64,000 nucleotides of DNA from Methanomicrobiaceae archaeon (GTDB lineage Archaea > Halobacteriota > Methanomicrobia > Methanomicrobiales > Methanomicrobiaceae): assembly GCA_029762625.1 (NCBI GenBank), contig JARVGI010000002.1:374772-438771 (forward strand), read 5' to 3'. Position numbers and translations under genes: made by a program. Numbering within the stretch: position 1 is the stretch's first letter; each line of letters starts with the position of its first letter. Below the pieces are notes generated by a model that saw only the letters and a program-made list of their open reading frames with translations, had not been told where the DNA came from and searched no databases. Of the stretch, positions 33,302-42,592 are shown piece after piece.

Positions 33302-36001
33302 TCACTCGGCAAAGTGCGTCTCCACCGATTCTCTCCGCTGCCTGATCCGGTACTTGTAGAGTTCGTGGCTTGCAAACAGCAGCAGGGGGAACGGAACCAG
33401 CAGGAGCAGGTAGTATGCCGGGATGTGCGCCGTATTGAAGATGACCTGTACGAGCCCGACGTTGAGGAGGGTATAGATCCAGACGAGCTCGAGGATGATC
33501 GCCAGGATCAGCAACCTGTTCTTCAGCAGGCCTTTGCTGAACGCGGAGTACTCCCACGACCGCAACGTCCACGCATTGAAGAGCTGGCAGGTGATCGCCC
33601 CGAGCAGCGTCATGGTCATCGCCTGGCGGTGCAGCTCCGTGCCCGTGATGGAGAGATCGCCGTACACCCACCCGTTGAGGAAGAGGAAACCGAGGAATGC
33701 AGACATCGCTGCGGCCGCCTCGATTACGCCGAGAAATGCGTACCCGCGCTTGAATACCTCCCTGTCCAGAATTCGTTCCTGTTTTCCCACCGGGGGTCGC
33801 CGCATGATGTCCTCCTCGGGTGCCTCGGTCCCGAGGGCGAGGCCGGGCAGCAGGTCGGACCCGAGATCGATGGTCAGGATCTGGATGACCGAGAGGGGGA
33901 GTGGAATGCGGAGGAAGAAAAACAGGATGTAGGGGACGATTTCCGGGACGTTGGACGAGAGGATGTAGGTGACGAATTTCTTGATATTGAAGTACACCGT
34001 CCGGCCCTCCTCGATTGCCGCGACAATGGAGGCGAAGTTGTCGTCGAGCAGTATCATGTCCGCCGCCTCCTTCGCCACCTCCGTTCCCTTGATCCCCATC
34101 GATATCCCGATATCGGATTTCCGCAGCGCAGGCGCGTCATTCACCCCGTCACCGGTCATGGCCACCACCTCCCCGGCATTCTGCAGGAGCGTGGCGATCC
34201 GCAGCTTCTGCTCGGAGCGCATGCGCGCGAAGAGCACGTTTTTTGCAGTAAGGAGGTCCTGCAGCTCTTCATCAGGCAGGTTTCGCGTATCGTCGCCGGT
34301 GAGCACTACGTCCACGTCAAGTCCGATCGTCCGTGCGATCGCCTCCGCGGTGAGGGGGTTGTCCCCGGTGAGCATGAGCACGCGGATGCCCGCCCTGTGG
34401 CATTTTTTCACCGCATCGCTGACCTCCGCCCTCGGGAGGTCCATGATGGCAATCAGGCCCAGCATGGTCAGGGCGCGTTCTGCGTCCTCCGACCCGCAGG
34501 CGACCGCGAGGACGCGATAGGCCTGCCGCTCGAACACTTCGGCCCGGGCCACGAACGCCTCCCGCTCCTTCTCGCCAAAGGGCCTGATGGCTCCCTCTTC
34601 ATCGACATAAGAGTCCGAGAGCGGGACCAGCACCTCCACCGCTCCTTTGGAGAAAATGAAGGTTCTTCCGCCTTTCTCGTAGACGGTGGACATCATTTTG
34701 CGTTCGCTGGAAAACGGGATCTCTCTGCATTTGGTATAGCCGCTCGTATCGATGCCCGCTTTCCGTGCCGCCGCAACGATGGCGAGCTCCGTCGGATCGC
34801 CGAACACCTGGTGGTCGCGGATGGCGGCGCGGCAGTTCGCCATACCCGCGGTGAGGAAAAAATGTAGCTGTTCCTTTGATTCCGGGTTTTCGTTCCGGAT
34901 GGTGAATTCTCCGCTCTGGTAGTACCCCTCGCCGGACACGGAGATCTCCTCCCCGCTCGTAAGATAGATCTCTTTGAGGGTCATCTCGTTGCGGGTGATC
35001 GTCCCCGTCTTGTCGGTGCAGATGACCGTGGCACTGCCGAGGGTCTGGACCGAGTCAAGGTTTTTTATCAGGGCGTTTCTTCGCGCCATATTGCGGCTCG
35101 CGAGAGAGAGCGAGAGGGTGATGGTGGGCAGCAGTCCTTCGGGCACGTTTGCCACGATCAGGGAGAGCGCAAAAATTGCCGCGACGAGGAACCCTTCGCC
35201 CGCAAAAAATCCGAGCACGAAAAATACCGCCCCCATCAGGAGGGCGGCAATGGTCAGGACGCGGGTGATGCGGATGATCTCCTTCTGCATGGGAGTGAGC
35301 CGTTTTTCCACTTCCCTGGTGAGCGAAGCGATCTTCCCGAACTCCGTCTCTGCGCCTGTGGCAAACACCACCGCCATGCCGTTGCCCGAGGTGACTGTGG
35401 TCCCCGCGAAGATGACATTTCGTGCATCGAGGATAGAATCACTCATATCCTGCTCATCCGTGCGCCTGGTCGGCCGGGACTCGCCGGTGAGAGTCGCATT
35501 GTTCACGTAGAGTGAATTTGCCTCCAGAACCACCGCATCAGCGGCAATCCTGTCCCCTTCTTCGATGATGAGAATATCACCCGGAACAATTACCCTGACG
35601 TTCACCTCCCGGATCTCGCCACCCCGGCGCACCTTGACGAGGGTCGGGATCAGTTTGAGGAGGGCTTCCACCGTTTTGTCCGCCTTATACTCCTGCCAGA
35701 ACGCAAATGTGGCATTGACGATGACCGCGCCGAGGATGGCGAACCCGAGGATGTCGTATCCCTCCCCCGGTGCGTAATAATCGGCAATAAACGATAGTAC
35801 TGCAGCTACTTCGAGAAGGATCGCGAAAAACTGGGTGAACTGCAGCATGAATTCTTTGAAATAGTTTTTCTTTTTCCGCTTCTCTATCTCGTTGGGGCCG
35901 ACCTCAGCCAGTCTTCGTGCGACCTCCTGCTCTTCAAGTCCCGATTCGGAGGTCTTGAGATGTGAGAGGATCTCCTCTTTCTGGAGCGGATATAGACTCA
36001 T
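33302..36001 (-). CDS. P-type cation ATPase, P2 type with IIC-like motifs
   Basis: An 899-residue P-type ATPase. Landmarks are the actuator motif TLTGESRPT, the phosphorylation site CTDKTGTITRNEMT, the hinge 'TGDGVNDAPAL' and about ten membrane helices. M4 reads NVPEGLLPTITLSLS and M6 'DLGSDLLPGLALGTE'; these match Na+/K+-ATPase-like (P2C) pumps more than SERCA-type calcium pumps, whose M4 has PEGLP. Transport of Na+, K+ or Ca2+ cannot be settled by eye. The N-terminus (LKTSESGLEEQEVARRLAEVGPNEIEKRKKKN) is a standard cation-ATPase N domain. It is divergent from the UspA gene, with about 145 bases between them that include both promoters. Confidence 0.88.
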   Translation of the reverse strand: MSLYPLQKEEILSHLKTSESGLEEQEVARRLAEVGPNEIEKRKKKNYFKEFMLQFTQFFAILLEVAAVLSFIADYYAPGEGYDILGFAILGAVIVNATFAFWQEYKADKTVEALLKLIPTLVKVRRGGEIREVNVRVIVPGDILIIEEGDRIAADAVVLEANSLYVNNATLTGESRPTRRTDEQDMSDSILDARNVIFAGTTVTSGNGMAVVFATGAETEFGKIASLTREVEKRLTPMQKEIIRITRVLTIAALLMGAVFFVLGFFAGEGFLVAAIFALSLIVANVPEGLLPTITLSLSLASRNMARRNALIKNLDSVQTLGSATVICTDKTGTITRNEMTLKEIYLTSGEEISVSGEGYYQSGEFTIRNENPESKEQLHFFLTAGMANCRAAIRDHQVFGDPTELAIVAAARKAGIDTSGYTKCREIPFSSERKMMSTVYEKGGRTFIFSKGAVEVLVPLSDSYVDEEGAIRPFGEKEREAFVARAEVFERQAYRVLAVACGSEDAERALTMLGLIAIMDLPRAEVSDAVKKCHRAGIRVLMLTGDNPLTAEAIARTIGLDVDVVLTGDDTRNLPDEELQDLLTAKNVLFARMRSEQKLRIATLLQNAGEVVAMTGDGVNDAPALRKSDIGISMGIKGTEVAKEAADMILLDDNFASIVAAIEEGRTVYFNIKKFVTYILSSNVPEIVPYILFFFLRIPLPLSVIQILTIDLGSDLLPGLALGTEAPEEDIMRRPPVGKQERILDREVFKRGYAFLGVIEAAAAMSAFLGFLFLNGWVYGDLSITGTELHRQAMTMTLLGAITCQLFNAWTLRSWEYSAFSKGLLKNRLLILAIILELVWIYTLLNVGLVQVIFNTAHIPAYYLLLLVPFPLLLFASHELYKYRIRQRRESVETHFAE

Positions 36002-36146
36002 GCGATCTCGGGCACTTCAGAGCTTTACACCGGCGATGTGATAGAAAAAGCTATCGGAGTGCCGACACGGCGCAGGATTGGGTTCCCGGGGGCATTCCGG
36101 GGGAACTTTTAATGTGCCTCCTCCCTATCTTCAGTGCCGAAGAGTT

Positions 36147-36599
36147 ATGGTGTCCAAAATTCTCGCCGCGTTCGACGGATCGGAACCCTCGGAGCGCGCC
36201 CTGCAATGCGCCCTCGAGATCGGCAAAGCGCTGGGTGCGGAGATCCATGCGATATACGTCTTTAAGCCTGGCGAATTCCCTGCGATCCCCTCGAACATCA
36301 CGCGCCTGGGCGGCAGGGGTGATCCTGCACTGGAGGTATTTGCCCGCACCATCAGGGAGGAGAGTGCAAGAATCGAGAAACGGATCGCTGACATCGCCGA
36401 GGAATATTCCACGCCGGTACGCACTCATAAGACGATTGGCGATCCCCGGGAAGAGATTCTGCGATTTGCAGCGATTATCGACGCCGATCTCATTGTCATG
36501 GGGTCACGTGGCAGGGGTATGGTCAAGCAGCTGCTGCTCGGGAGCGTGAGTTCCTATGTGGCAGAGCACAGCACGGTTCCGACCCTGCTGGTCCCGTGA
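36147..36599 (+). CDS. Universal stress protein (UspA family)
   Basis: A 150-residue UspA-fold protein. It opens MVSKILAAFDGSEPSERAL, with the acidic nucleotide-binding Asp at the end of the first strand, and closes with the ATP-binding signature GSRGRGMVKQLLLGSVS and 'TVPTLLVP'. This marks the ATP-binding subgroup. The ATG at 36147 directly precedes strand 1; an in-frame start at 36078 would add a non-conserved Gly/Pro-rich lead. It is divergent from the P2-type ATPase and ends 9 bases before the CopB stop on the opposite strand. A stress link with the ion pumps is only suggested by position. Confidence 0.9.
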   Translation: MVSKILAAFDGSEPSERALQCALEIGKALGAEIHAIYVFKPGEFPAIPSNITRLGGRGDPALEVFARTIREESARIEKRIADIAEEYSTPVRTHKTIGDPREEILRFAAIIDADLIVMGSRGRGMVKQLLLGSVSSYVAEHSTVPTLLVP

Positions 36600-36608
36600 T
36601 CCCGCGGA

Positions 36609-38603
36609 TCAGTATTTGAGGAGCTGTGCGTTCACGGCCACGATGATCGTGGACAGAGACATCAAAAACGCCCCCACCGCAGGCGAGAGGAGGATACCCG
36701 CTCCGTAGAGCACACCCGCGGCAAGCGGGATTGCAACCGCGTTGTACCCGGTCGCCCAGAGCAGGTTCTGCACCATTTTTTTGTACGTCGCCCTCCCCAG
36801 CCCGATCACCGAGGCCACGTCGTTGGGGTTGTTCTTTACGAGGATGATGTCGGCCGCCTCGAGCGCCACGTCGGTCCCCGCCCCGATGGCAATCCCCACA
36901 TCCGCCTGCGCCAGCGCGGGGGCATCGTTCACCCCGTCACCCACCATGGCCACCACAAAGTCCCGCGACTGGATCTCTTTGATCTTCGCCGCCTTCTCCT
37001 GGGGGAGGACCTCGGCGAAGACCTCGTCAAGCCCGAGCTCTTCCGCGACCCATGCCGCCACCTCCTGCTTGTCGCCGGTGAGCATCATGCAGCGGATACC
37101 GTGTTCCTTCAGGGTCTCGATCGCCTGCCGCGATTCCTCGCGGATCACATCGGCAAGGGCTATCGCCCCGCAGACCTCCCCGTCGAGGATCACGTAGACC
37201 ACCGTCTTGCCCTGCGACGAGAGGCGGGAGATCTCCCCGTTCCCCGCATCGAGCCCCTGCTCCCGGAGGTAGCCCGGGCTCACCACGAGCACCTCCCTCT
37301 CCTCGATTCTCCCCCGTACCCCTTTGCCGGGGATCGACTCGAACCCCTCGACCGCGAGGTGGTCGGATGCCGCCTCGGCGATGGCCTTTGCGATCGGGTG
37401 CTCCGAGAACCGCTCCAGCGATCCCGCAATCCTGAGCAGCCGCGCCTCGTCGCACTCGCCCGCAAGTATCACCGTATCGGTCACGCCGAACTGCCCTTCG
37501 GTAAGTGTCCCGGTCTTGTCGAAGACCACCGCCTGGAGGTTCCGGGCGTTCTCGAACGAGGTGCGGTTGCGGATTAAAAATCCCTGCTGTGCGGCGAGTG
37601 CGGTGGAGACGGTGACCACGAGCGGGATGGCGAGGCCCAGTGCGTGGGGGCAGGTGATGACCATCACCGTCACGCTGCGCTCCAGTGCGAAGACGAACTC
37701 GCTGCCCGCCGCCGCATACCACACGATAAGCGTGATCGCTCCAGCGCTGAGGGCGATGATGGTGAGCCAGAACGCGGCCCGGTCCGCCAGGTTCTGGGTC
37801 TGCGATTTCGCCGCCTGGGCTTCGTCCACGAGCTCGATCACCTGCGAGATAAATGAGTCTTTCCCGGTCTTTTGCACCTCCACGGTGAGCGACCCTTCCC
37901 CATTCAGCGACCCGCCGATCACCTCGTCCTCCGGTTCCCGCTCGACGGGGCGCGACTCGCCGGTCACCATCGACTCGTCCACCGATGAGGCGCCTTCCAC
38001 GACCACGCCGTCCGCAGGGATACGCTCGCCCGGTTTGACGACAACGCGGTCTCCGCCCTGGATTTCATTGAGCGGGACGTCTTCGAGATCGCCGTCCGGT
38101 TTCACCCTGTGGGCGACGGAGGGCATCAGCTGTGCCAGCTCCTCCAGCGCCTTCGAGGCTCCCATGACCGACCGCATCTCCATCCAGTGACCGAACAGCA
38201 TCACGTCGATCAGGGTGGCGAGCTCCCAGTAGAAGATCTTGCCCGTGATCCCGAACAATGCGAAGACCACGACGGTCGAGTATGCGTAGGCGTTGATGAT
38301 GGCAATGCCGATCAGGGTCATCATCCCCGGGCGGCGCGCCTTCAGCTCGTCGTAGAGCCCCCGGTAAAACGGGTACCCGCCATAGAAGAACACCACCGAG
38401 GAGAGGAGAAACAGCAGGACGAGGTCACCGGAAAACCGGAGGGTATCCCCGAGCCCCGCCCATTCCTGGATCATCGGCGAGAGGATCAGGATGGGGACGG
38501 TCAGGACAAGGGAGACGAAAAAGCGCCGCTTGAAATCCGCGATCATCATCTCGTGGTGGGATGCATGCTTTCGGTCCCCATGCTCTCCCTGATGCTCGTC
38601 CAT
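36609..38603 (-). CDS. copB: Copper-translocating P1B-type ATPase, CopB-like
   Basis: A 664-residue heavy-metal ATPase. The N-terminus is His-rich (MDEHQGEHGDRKHASHHEMM) instead of carrying CxxC domains, and the transmembrane metal-site motif is CPH (VITCPHALGLAIP). Together these define the P1B-3/CopB type, which exports copper or silver. The actuator TGESRPVE, the phosphorylation site FDKTGTLTEGQFG, and 'MVGDGVNDAPALAQADVGIAIG' are intact. The ATG at 38603 is chosen so that the His-rich segment forms the N-terminus. A Zn-ribbon peptide gene lies 60 bases upstream on the same strand and may be co-transcribed. Confidence 0.9.
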   Translation of the reverse strand: MDEHQGEHGDRKHASHHEMMIADFKRRFFVSLVLTVPILILSPMIQEWAGLGDTLRFSGDLVLLFLLSSVVFFYGGYPFYRGLYDELKARRPGMMTLIGIAIINAYAYSTVVVFALFGITGKIFYWELATLIDVMLFGHWMEMRSVMGASKALEELAQLMPSVAHRVKPDGDLEDVPLNEIQGGDRVVVKPGERIPADGVVVEGASSVDESMVTGESRPVEREPEDEVIGGSLNGEGSLTVEVQKTGKDSFISQVIELVDEAQAAKSQTQNLADRAAFWLTIIALSAGAITLIVWYAAAGSEFVFALERSVTVMVITCPHALGLAIPLVVTVSTALAAQQGFLIRNRTSFENARNLQAVVFDKTGTLTEGQFGVTDTVILAGECDEARLLRIAGSLERFSEHPIAKAIAEAASDHLAVEGFESIPGKGVRGRIEEREVLVVSPGYLREQGLDAGNGEISRLSSQGKTVVYVILDGEVCGAIALADVIREESRQAIETLKEHGIRCMMLTGDKQEVAAWVAEELGLDEVFAEVLPQEKAAKIKEIQSRDFVVAMVGDGVNDAPALAQADVGIAIGAGTDVALEAADIILVKNNPNDVASVIGLGRATYKKMVQNLLWATGYNAVAIPLAAGVLYGAGILLSPAVGAFLMSLSTIIVAVNAQLLKY

Positions 38604-38662
38604 ATCAGCAGTTCTCCTCCTGCTCACCACCAATCAGACATCGTCTCCATTCCTCGCCCGCA

Positions 38663-38821
38663 TCACTCCCCGACCAGGTACATGCCGCACTGGGTGCACC
38701 TCAGGCTCCGGCAGGGCATTGCGGCGGTCTTCTGCACGGTGTACCCGCACTGGGGGCAGACACACCGCATCGGCGGATATCCCCGCCGCCGTCTTCCTTC
38801 TCCATAACGAATGCCGCGCAT
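38663..38821 (-). CDS. Small zinc-ribbon protein upstream of copB
   Basis: A 52-residue peptide whose second half is a zinc ribbon: CVCPQCGYTVQKTAAMPCRSLRCTQCG, with CxxCG...CxxCG knuckles plus an extra Cys in AMPC. The basic N-terminus (RYGEGRRRRGYPP) suits nucleic acid or acidic-partner binding. The ATG at 38821 is chosen; an in-frame start 12 codons upstream adds nothing family-like. Such small ribbons next to copper pumps may bind the metal, but that is inferred from position. It is followed on the same strand by copB. Confidence 0.7.
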   Translation of the reverse strand: MRGIRYGEGRRRRGYPPMRCVCPQCGYTVQKTAAMPCRSLRCTQCGMYLVGE

Positions 38822-39065
38822 GGTGTTCACAGCCGGAGTATTCCCTCTCTCCGGCATAAGTGTTTGTGCGGGGAGCCTTGCGGGCCTGCAGGGGAGCGAT
38901 AGGGGCCGGATCCGGCACTTTTCTATTCATAGAGGAGTGCAGTGCGGTATTCGCCGCATCATGAGCTGCAGATACACGGCCCTCGCCGGCGTACCGGTGC
39001 GAAACCTGCGGAACGCGCCAACGCATAAATATCCCGAGGTCGTCTCTTGACGCGGAGAGTGCCCC

Positions 39066-40829
39066 ATGAAGTTTTCCTCACTCGTCTCGTTCTTTGAACG
39101 CCTGGAGGAGACCGCATCGCAGATCGAGATGACGGAGATTCTCGCAGACCTCTTCGAGAAAGCTTCTGAGGAGGATATCGATATCGTCTGTTATTTCGTG
39201 CTCGGGAATATTGCGCCCGGGTACTCTGAGGCTGACCTGGGGCTCGGCGACAAGACGGTGATCTCTGCACTTGCGCTTGGCTCGGGGCGTGACGAGGAGG
39301 AGGTATCCAGGTGGGTGCGGGATAAGGGGACACTGAGTGCTCTGGCCGCGGATCTCGAGATCCCGTGGAAAGAGGGGTTCAGAGACTATATCGCCGTGGA
39401 GGACGGACTGCGTGTGGAGGACGTCCACGATGCCCTCATGCAGATCGCGACCGCCTCCGGATCGGGTTCCATGAAGAAAAAAAAGATCATCCTTGGTGCC
39501 ATGCTGGCTGCGGCGGATGCGAAGGAGCGCTATTATATCACGCGACTTGCCACCGGAACGATGCGGCTCGGTGCGGGGGACCGGACACTCCTTGACGGCA
39601 TGTCGTATTCGATATCCGGCACAAAAGAGCACCGGCCGGTGCTCGAACACGCCTACTACACCTGCTCGGACATCGGCCACGTGGCGAAAGTTCTCAAACG
39701 GAGCGGTATTTCCGGCGTAAAAAAGATCCGGGTCTCCCTCAACCGGCCCATCCGCCCCATGCTCACCCAGCGTGTGGGTGAACGTGCGGAGATCCCCGAA
39801 AAGATCACGTCTGCGCGTATTGCGGCGGAGGAGAAATACGACGGCGAGCGGATCGAGGCGCACAAAGACGGCGACGATATCCACCTCTTCTCCCGCCGAC
39901 TCACCGATATCACCGGCCAATTTCCCGATGTGGTCGAAGAGGTGCGATCCGGCATTGATGCAACGACCGCCATCATCGACGGCGAGGTGGTGGCCTATGA
40001 TGCCGGGGAAGGGACCTACCAGCCGTTCCAGCAGCTGATGCACCGGCGGAGAAAGTACCACGTGAAGGAGTATGCGGAGAAGGTCCCGGCACGCTACGTC
40101 GTATTCGACCTCCTCTACCTGAACGGGAATTCGAAGATGAGCCTCTCCTATCCCGAACGGCGGGCGCAGCTCAAGAAGATCCTGACCCCCTCCGATTTCC
40201 TGAGCGTGTCGGGAATGAAGGTCTGCGCCTCGGCCGAGGAGATCCATGACGCGTTCTCGTCGAACCTGAAGCGGGGGCTGGAGGGCGTGATCTGCAAATC
40301 CTGTGCGAGCGATTCGGTCTATGAGCCGGGCAACCGGTCATGGCAGTGGATCAAGTGGAAGAAAGAGTACGAGACCGAACTCACCGACACCCTCGATCTC
40401 GTGATCATCGGTGCTGCTGCCGGAAAGGGAAAGCGGAGCGGTAGGTACGGCTCGGTGCTCTGCGCCGCCTACAACGAGGAGGAGGACGTATTCCAGACGG
40501 TGTGCAGCGTGGGTACGGGGTTCTCGGATGAAGAGCTGGAAGCGCTTCCCGGGAAGCTTGAGGATTGCAAACGAGAGAAAAAGCCCTCCCGGTGCCAGGT
40601 GCGGAACCAATCGGAACCGGACTTCTGGTTCTCGCCGGAGTTCGTGATCGAGGTGCTCGGATCGGAGATCACGCGGAGCCCCGCCCATACCTGCAACTGG
40701 GACGACGATGAAAAACGGGGATTCGCCCTCCGCTTCCCCCGTTTCATCCGCTGGAGGCCGGAAAAAAGCCCCGAGCAGGCGACCAGCGCAGAGGAGATCG
40801 CCCAGATGTACGGCCAGCAGGGGAGCTGA
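39066..40829 (+). CDS. lig: ATP-dependent DNA ligase
   Basis: A 587-residue archaeal/eukaryal-type DNA ligase that seals nicks in replication and repair. The N-terminal DNA-binding domain covers about 1-225. The adenylation domain begins at motif I, EEKYDGERIEAHKD, with catalytic Lys257, followed by 'FSRRLTDIT' and 'IIDGEVVAYD' (motif III region). The OB fold is at about 440-560, with motifs IV/V in 'LEGVICKSC' and 'WIKWKKEY'. The length is normal for the family. It is followed 8 bases later by the PolX gene on the same strand, so ligation and gap filling appear to be co-expressed. Confidence 0.95.
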   Translation: MKFSSLVSFFERLEETASQIEMTEILADLFEKASEEDIDIVCYFVLGNIAPGYSEADLGLGDKTVISALALGSGRDEEEVSRWVRDKGTLSALAADLEIPWKEGFRDYIAVEDGLRVEDVHDALMQIATASGSGSMKKKKIILGAMLAAADAKERYYITRLATGTMRLGAGDRTLLDGMSYSISGTKEHRPVLEHAYYTCSDIGHVAKVLKRSGISGVKKIRVSLNRPIRPMLTQRVGERAEIPEKITSARIAAEEKYDGERIEAHKDGDDIHLFSRRLTDITGQFPDVVEEVRSGIDATTAIIDGEVVAYDAGEGTYQPFQQLMHRRRKYHVKEYAEKVPARYVVFDLLYLNGNSKMSLSYPERRAQLKKILTPSDFLSVSGMKVCASAEEIHDAFSSNLKRGLEGVICKSCASDSVYEPGNRSWQWIKWKKEYETELTDTLDLVIIGAAAGKGKRSGRYGSVLCAAYNEEEDVFQTVCSVGTGFSDEELEALPGKLEDCKREKKPSRCQVRNQSEPDFWFSPEFVIEVLGSEITRSPAHTCNWDDDEKRGFALRFPRFIRWRPEKSPEQATSAEEIAQMYGQQGS

Positions 40830-40837
40830 GAAACCGG

Positions 40838-42565
40838 ATGGCTGAAAAGAAGGTGAGCAACGCGGAAATCGCCAGTATCCTGTTCGAGATCGCCGATCTC
40901 CTCGAGCTCAAAGGTGTGGCGTTCAAACCGCGCGCCTACCACAGCGCGGCCCAGACCATCGAGTCTCTCGGCGAGGATATCACCGAGATTGCCGGGCGGG
41001 GCGAACTCGAGGAGATCTCCGGGGTGGGAGAGAGCATTGCGGAGAAGATCCGCACGGTGATCGAGAAGGGGAATCTCCCCTATCTTGACCGTCTTCGGGA
41101 GGATATGCCCGAGGGCGTGCGGGAACTGATGGAGCTCGAGGGGATCGGCCCCAAAAAAGCACTCTTTCTCCACACAAAACTGGGAGTTTCCGGCATCGAA
41201 GACCTGGAGGCCGCCGCGAAGAAGGAGAAGGTGCGGGAGCTGGAGGGGTTCGGGGAGACGTCGGAGCAGAACATTATCGATGCCATCGCGGTCTGGAGAG
41301 AGCGCCACGAGCGTTTCCTGCTCGGGTACATCCTCCATGATGCGGAAGAGATCGAGCGCAAACTAAGGGAACACGACGCGGTCAAAAAGGTCTGCCTCGC
41401 CGGTTCCATCCGCCGGCGCAGGGAGACGGTGGGGGATGTGGACATCCTCGTCTCCACCGGTGATCCTGAGGCGGTTTCGAAATTTTTCTGCTCCCTGCCC
41501 GAGGCCAGAAGGGTGGTGATGGAGGGGCCCAAACGGAGCAGCATCGTGGTGGGGGAAAACCTCCACGTGGACCTGCGGGTGATCGATGGAGAGCAGTTCG
41601 GGGCGGCCCTCCAGTACTTCACCGGCTCCAGGGCCCACAACATCAAACTGCGCAAAATCGCCCTCGACCATGACTGGAAACTGAGCGAGTACGGCCTGGT
41701 CGCGCGGGAAGGAGGCGACATCGTTGCCCGCGAGCACGAGGAGGAGATCTACGAGGCGCTCGGTCTCGCTTTCATCCCCCCCGAACTGCGGGAAAACCGC
41801 GGGGAGATCGAGGCGGCCGATGAGGGAACCCTTCCCGATCTCATCGGGTACGGGGAGATGCGGGGAGACCTGCACGCCCATACCAGGTGGAGCGACGGAT
41901 CGCATACCGTCAAAGAGATGGCGGAGGCTGCACGCGATCGCGGCTGGGAGTACCTCATCATCAGCGACCATTCGGCGGGTCTCGCCATTGCCCACGGCCT
42001 TTCCGGCGATGAGATCAGGAAACAGGCAAACGAGATCGAAAAGGTGAATAACAAGATCGAGGACATCACGGTGCTCCACGGAATCGAGGCGAATATTGAT
42101 AAAGACGGCACAATAGACGTGAAGAAATCCGTCCTTCGGGATCTCGACTTTGTGGTTGGGAGCGTCCACTCGGCCTTCAAAATGACGGAGAAGGAGATGA
42201 CCGAACGGGTGGTTACCGCCATCCACCACGAGCACCTGGACATGATCGGGCACCCTACCGGCCGTCTCATCCAGAAGCGGGAACCCCATGCCCTTGATCT
42301 GGACACGGTCTTCGAAGAGGCGGCATCCGCACACGTACTGCTGGAGATCAACGCCTTTCCCACCCGGTTTGACCTCTCCGATGTTAACTGCCGCAGGGCG
42401 CGTGACGCGGGGGTCATGCTCGGGATCAGCACCGATGCCCACGACACCGATCACCTCCGGTTTCTTGACCTCGGGGTGGCGGTAGCCCGCCGGGGGTGGC
42501 TGGAGGCCGGCACCGTGATCAACACCCGCTCGCTCGAAGACCTGCGGGCGTGGCTGGAGAAATGA
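40838..42565 (+). CDS. polX: DNA polymerase X family protein with PHP domain
   Basis: A 575-residue PolX. Helix-hairpin-helix motifs are at about 55-70 (ISGVGESIAEKI) and 100-110 (LEGIGPKKALFL). The polymerase palm has the carboxylates Asp200 and Asp202 in VGDVDILVSTGD and Asp245 in LHVDLRV. The C-terminal PHP exonuclease/phosphoesterase domain starts at about 340 with GDLHAHTRWSDG (His345, His347) and has 'IISDHS', 'GIEANI' and 'GSVHS', all intact. This class fills short gaps and trims 3' ends in base excision repair. It shares an operon with the DNA ligase (gap of 8 bases). Confidence 0.95.
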   Translation: MAEKKVSNAEIASILFEIADLLELKGVAFKPRAYHSAAQTIESLGEDITEIAGRGELEEISGVGESIAEKIRTVIEKGNLPYLDRLREDMPEGVRELMELEGIGPKKALFLHTKLGVSGIEDLEAAAKKEKVRELEGFGETSEQNIIDAIAVWRERHERFLLGYILHDAEEIERKLREHDAVKKVCLAGSIRRRRETVGDVDILVSTGDPEAVSKFFCSLPEARRVVMEGPKRSSIVVGENLHVDLRVIDGEQFGAALQYFTGSRAHNIKLRKIALDHDWKLSEYGLVAREGGDIVAREHEEEIYEALGLAFIPPELRENRGEIEAADEGTLPDLIGYGEMRGDLHAHTRWSDGSHTVKEMAEAARDRGWEYLIISDHSAGLAIAHGLSGDEIRKQANEIEKVNNKIEDITVLHGIEANIDKDGTIDVKKSVLRDLDFVVGSVHSAFKMTEKEMTERVVTAIHHEHLDMIGHPTGRLIQKREPHALDLDTVFEEAASAHVLLEINAFPTRFDLSDVNCRRARDAGVMLGISTDAHDTDHLRFLDLGVAVARRGWLEAGTVINTRSLEDLRAWLEK

Positions 42566-42592
42566 GGGCCTTGTTCTTTCCATTCCCGCCCG

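Noticed and set aside
33240-33304. Possible tRNA gene suggested by a T-arm-like hairpin
   Set aside because: No D-arm, anticodon arm or acceptor stem can be folded around it, and the coding end of the ATPase overlaps where the 5' half would be.
33206-34867. Rightward frame of 553 codons opposite the P2-type ATPase
   Set aside because: The leftward strand encodes all P-type ATPase motifs; the opposite frame has no family features.
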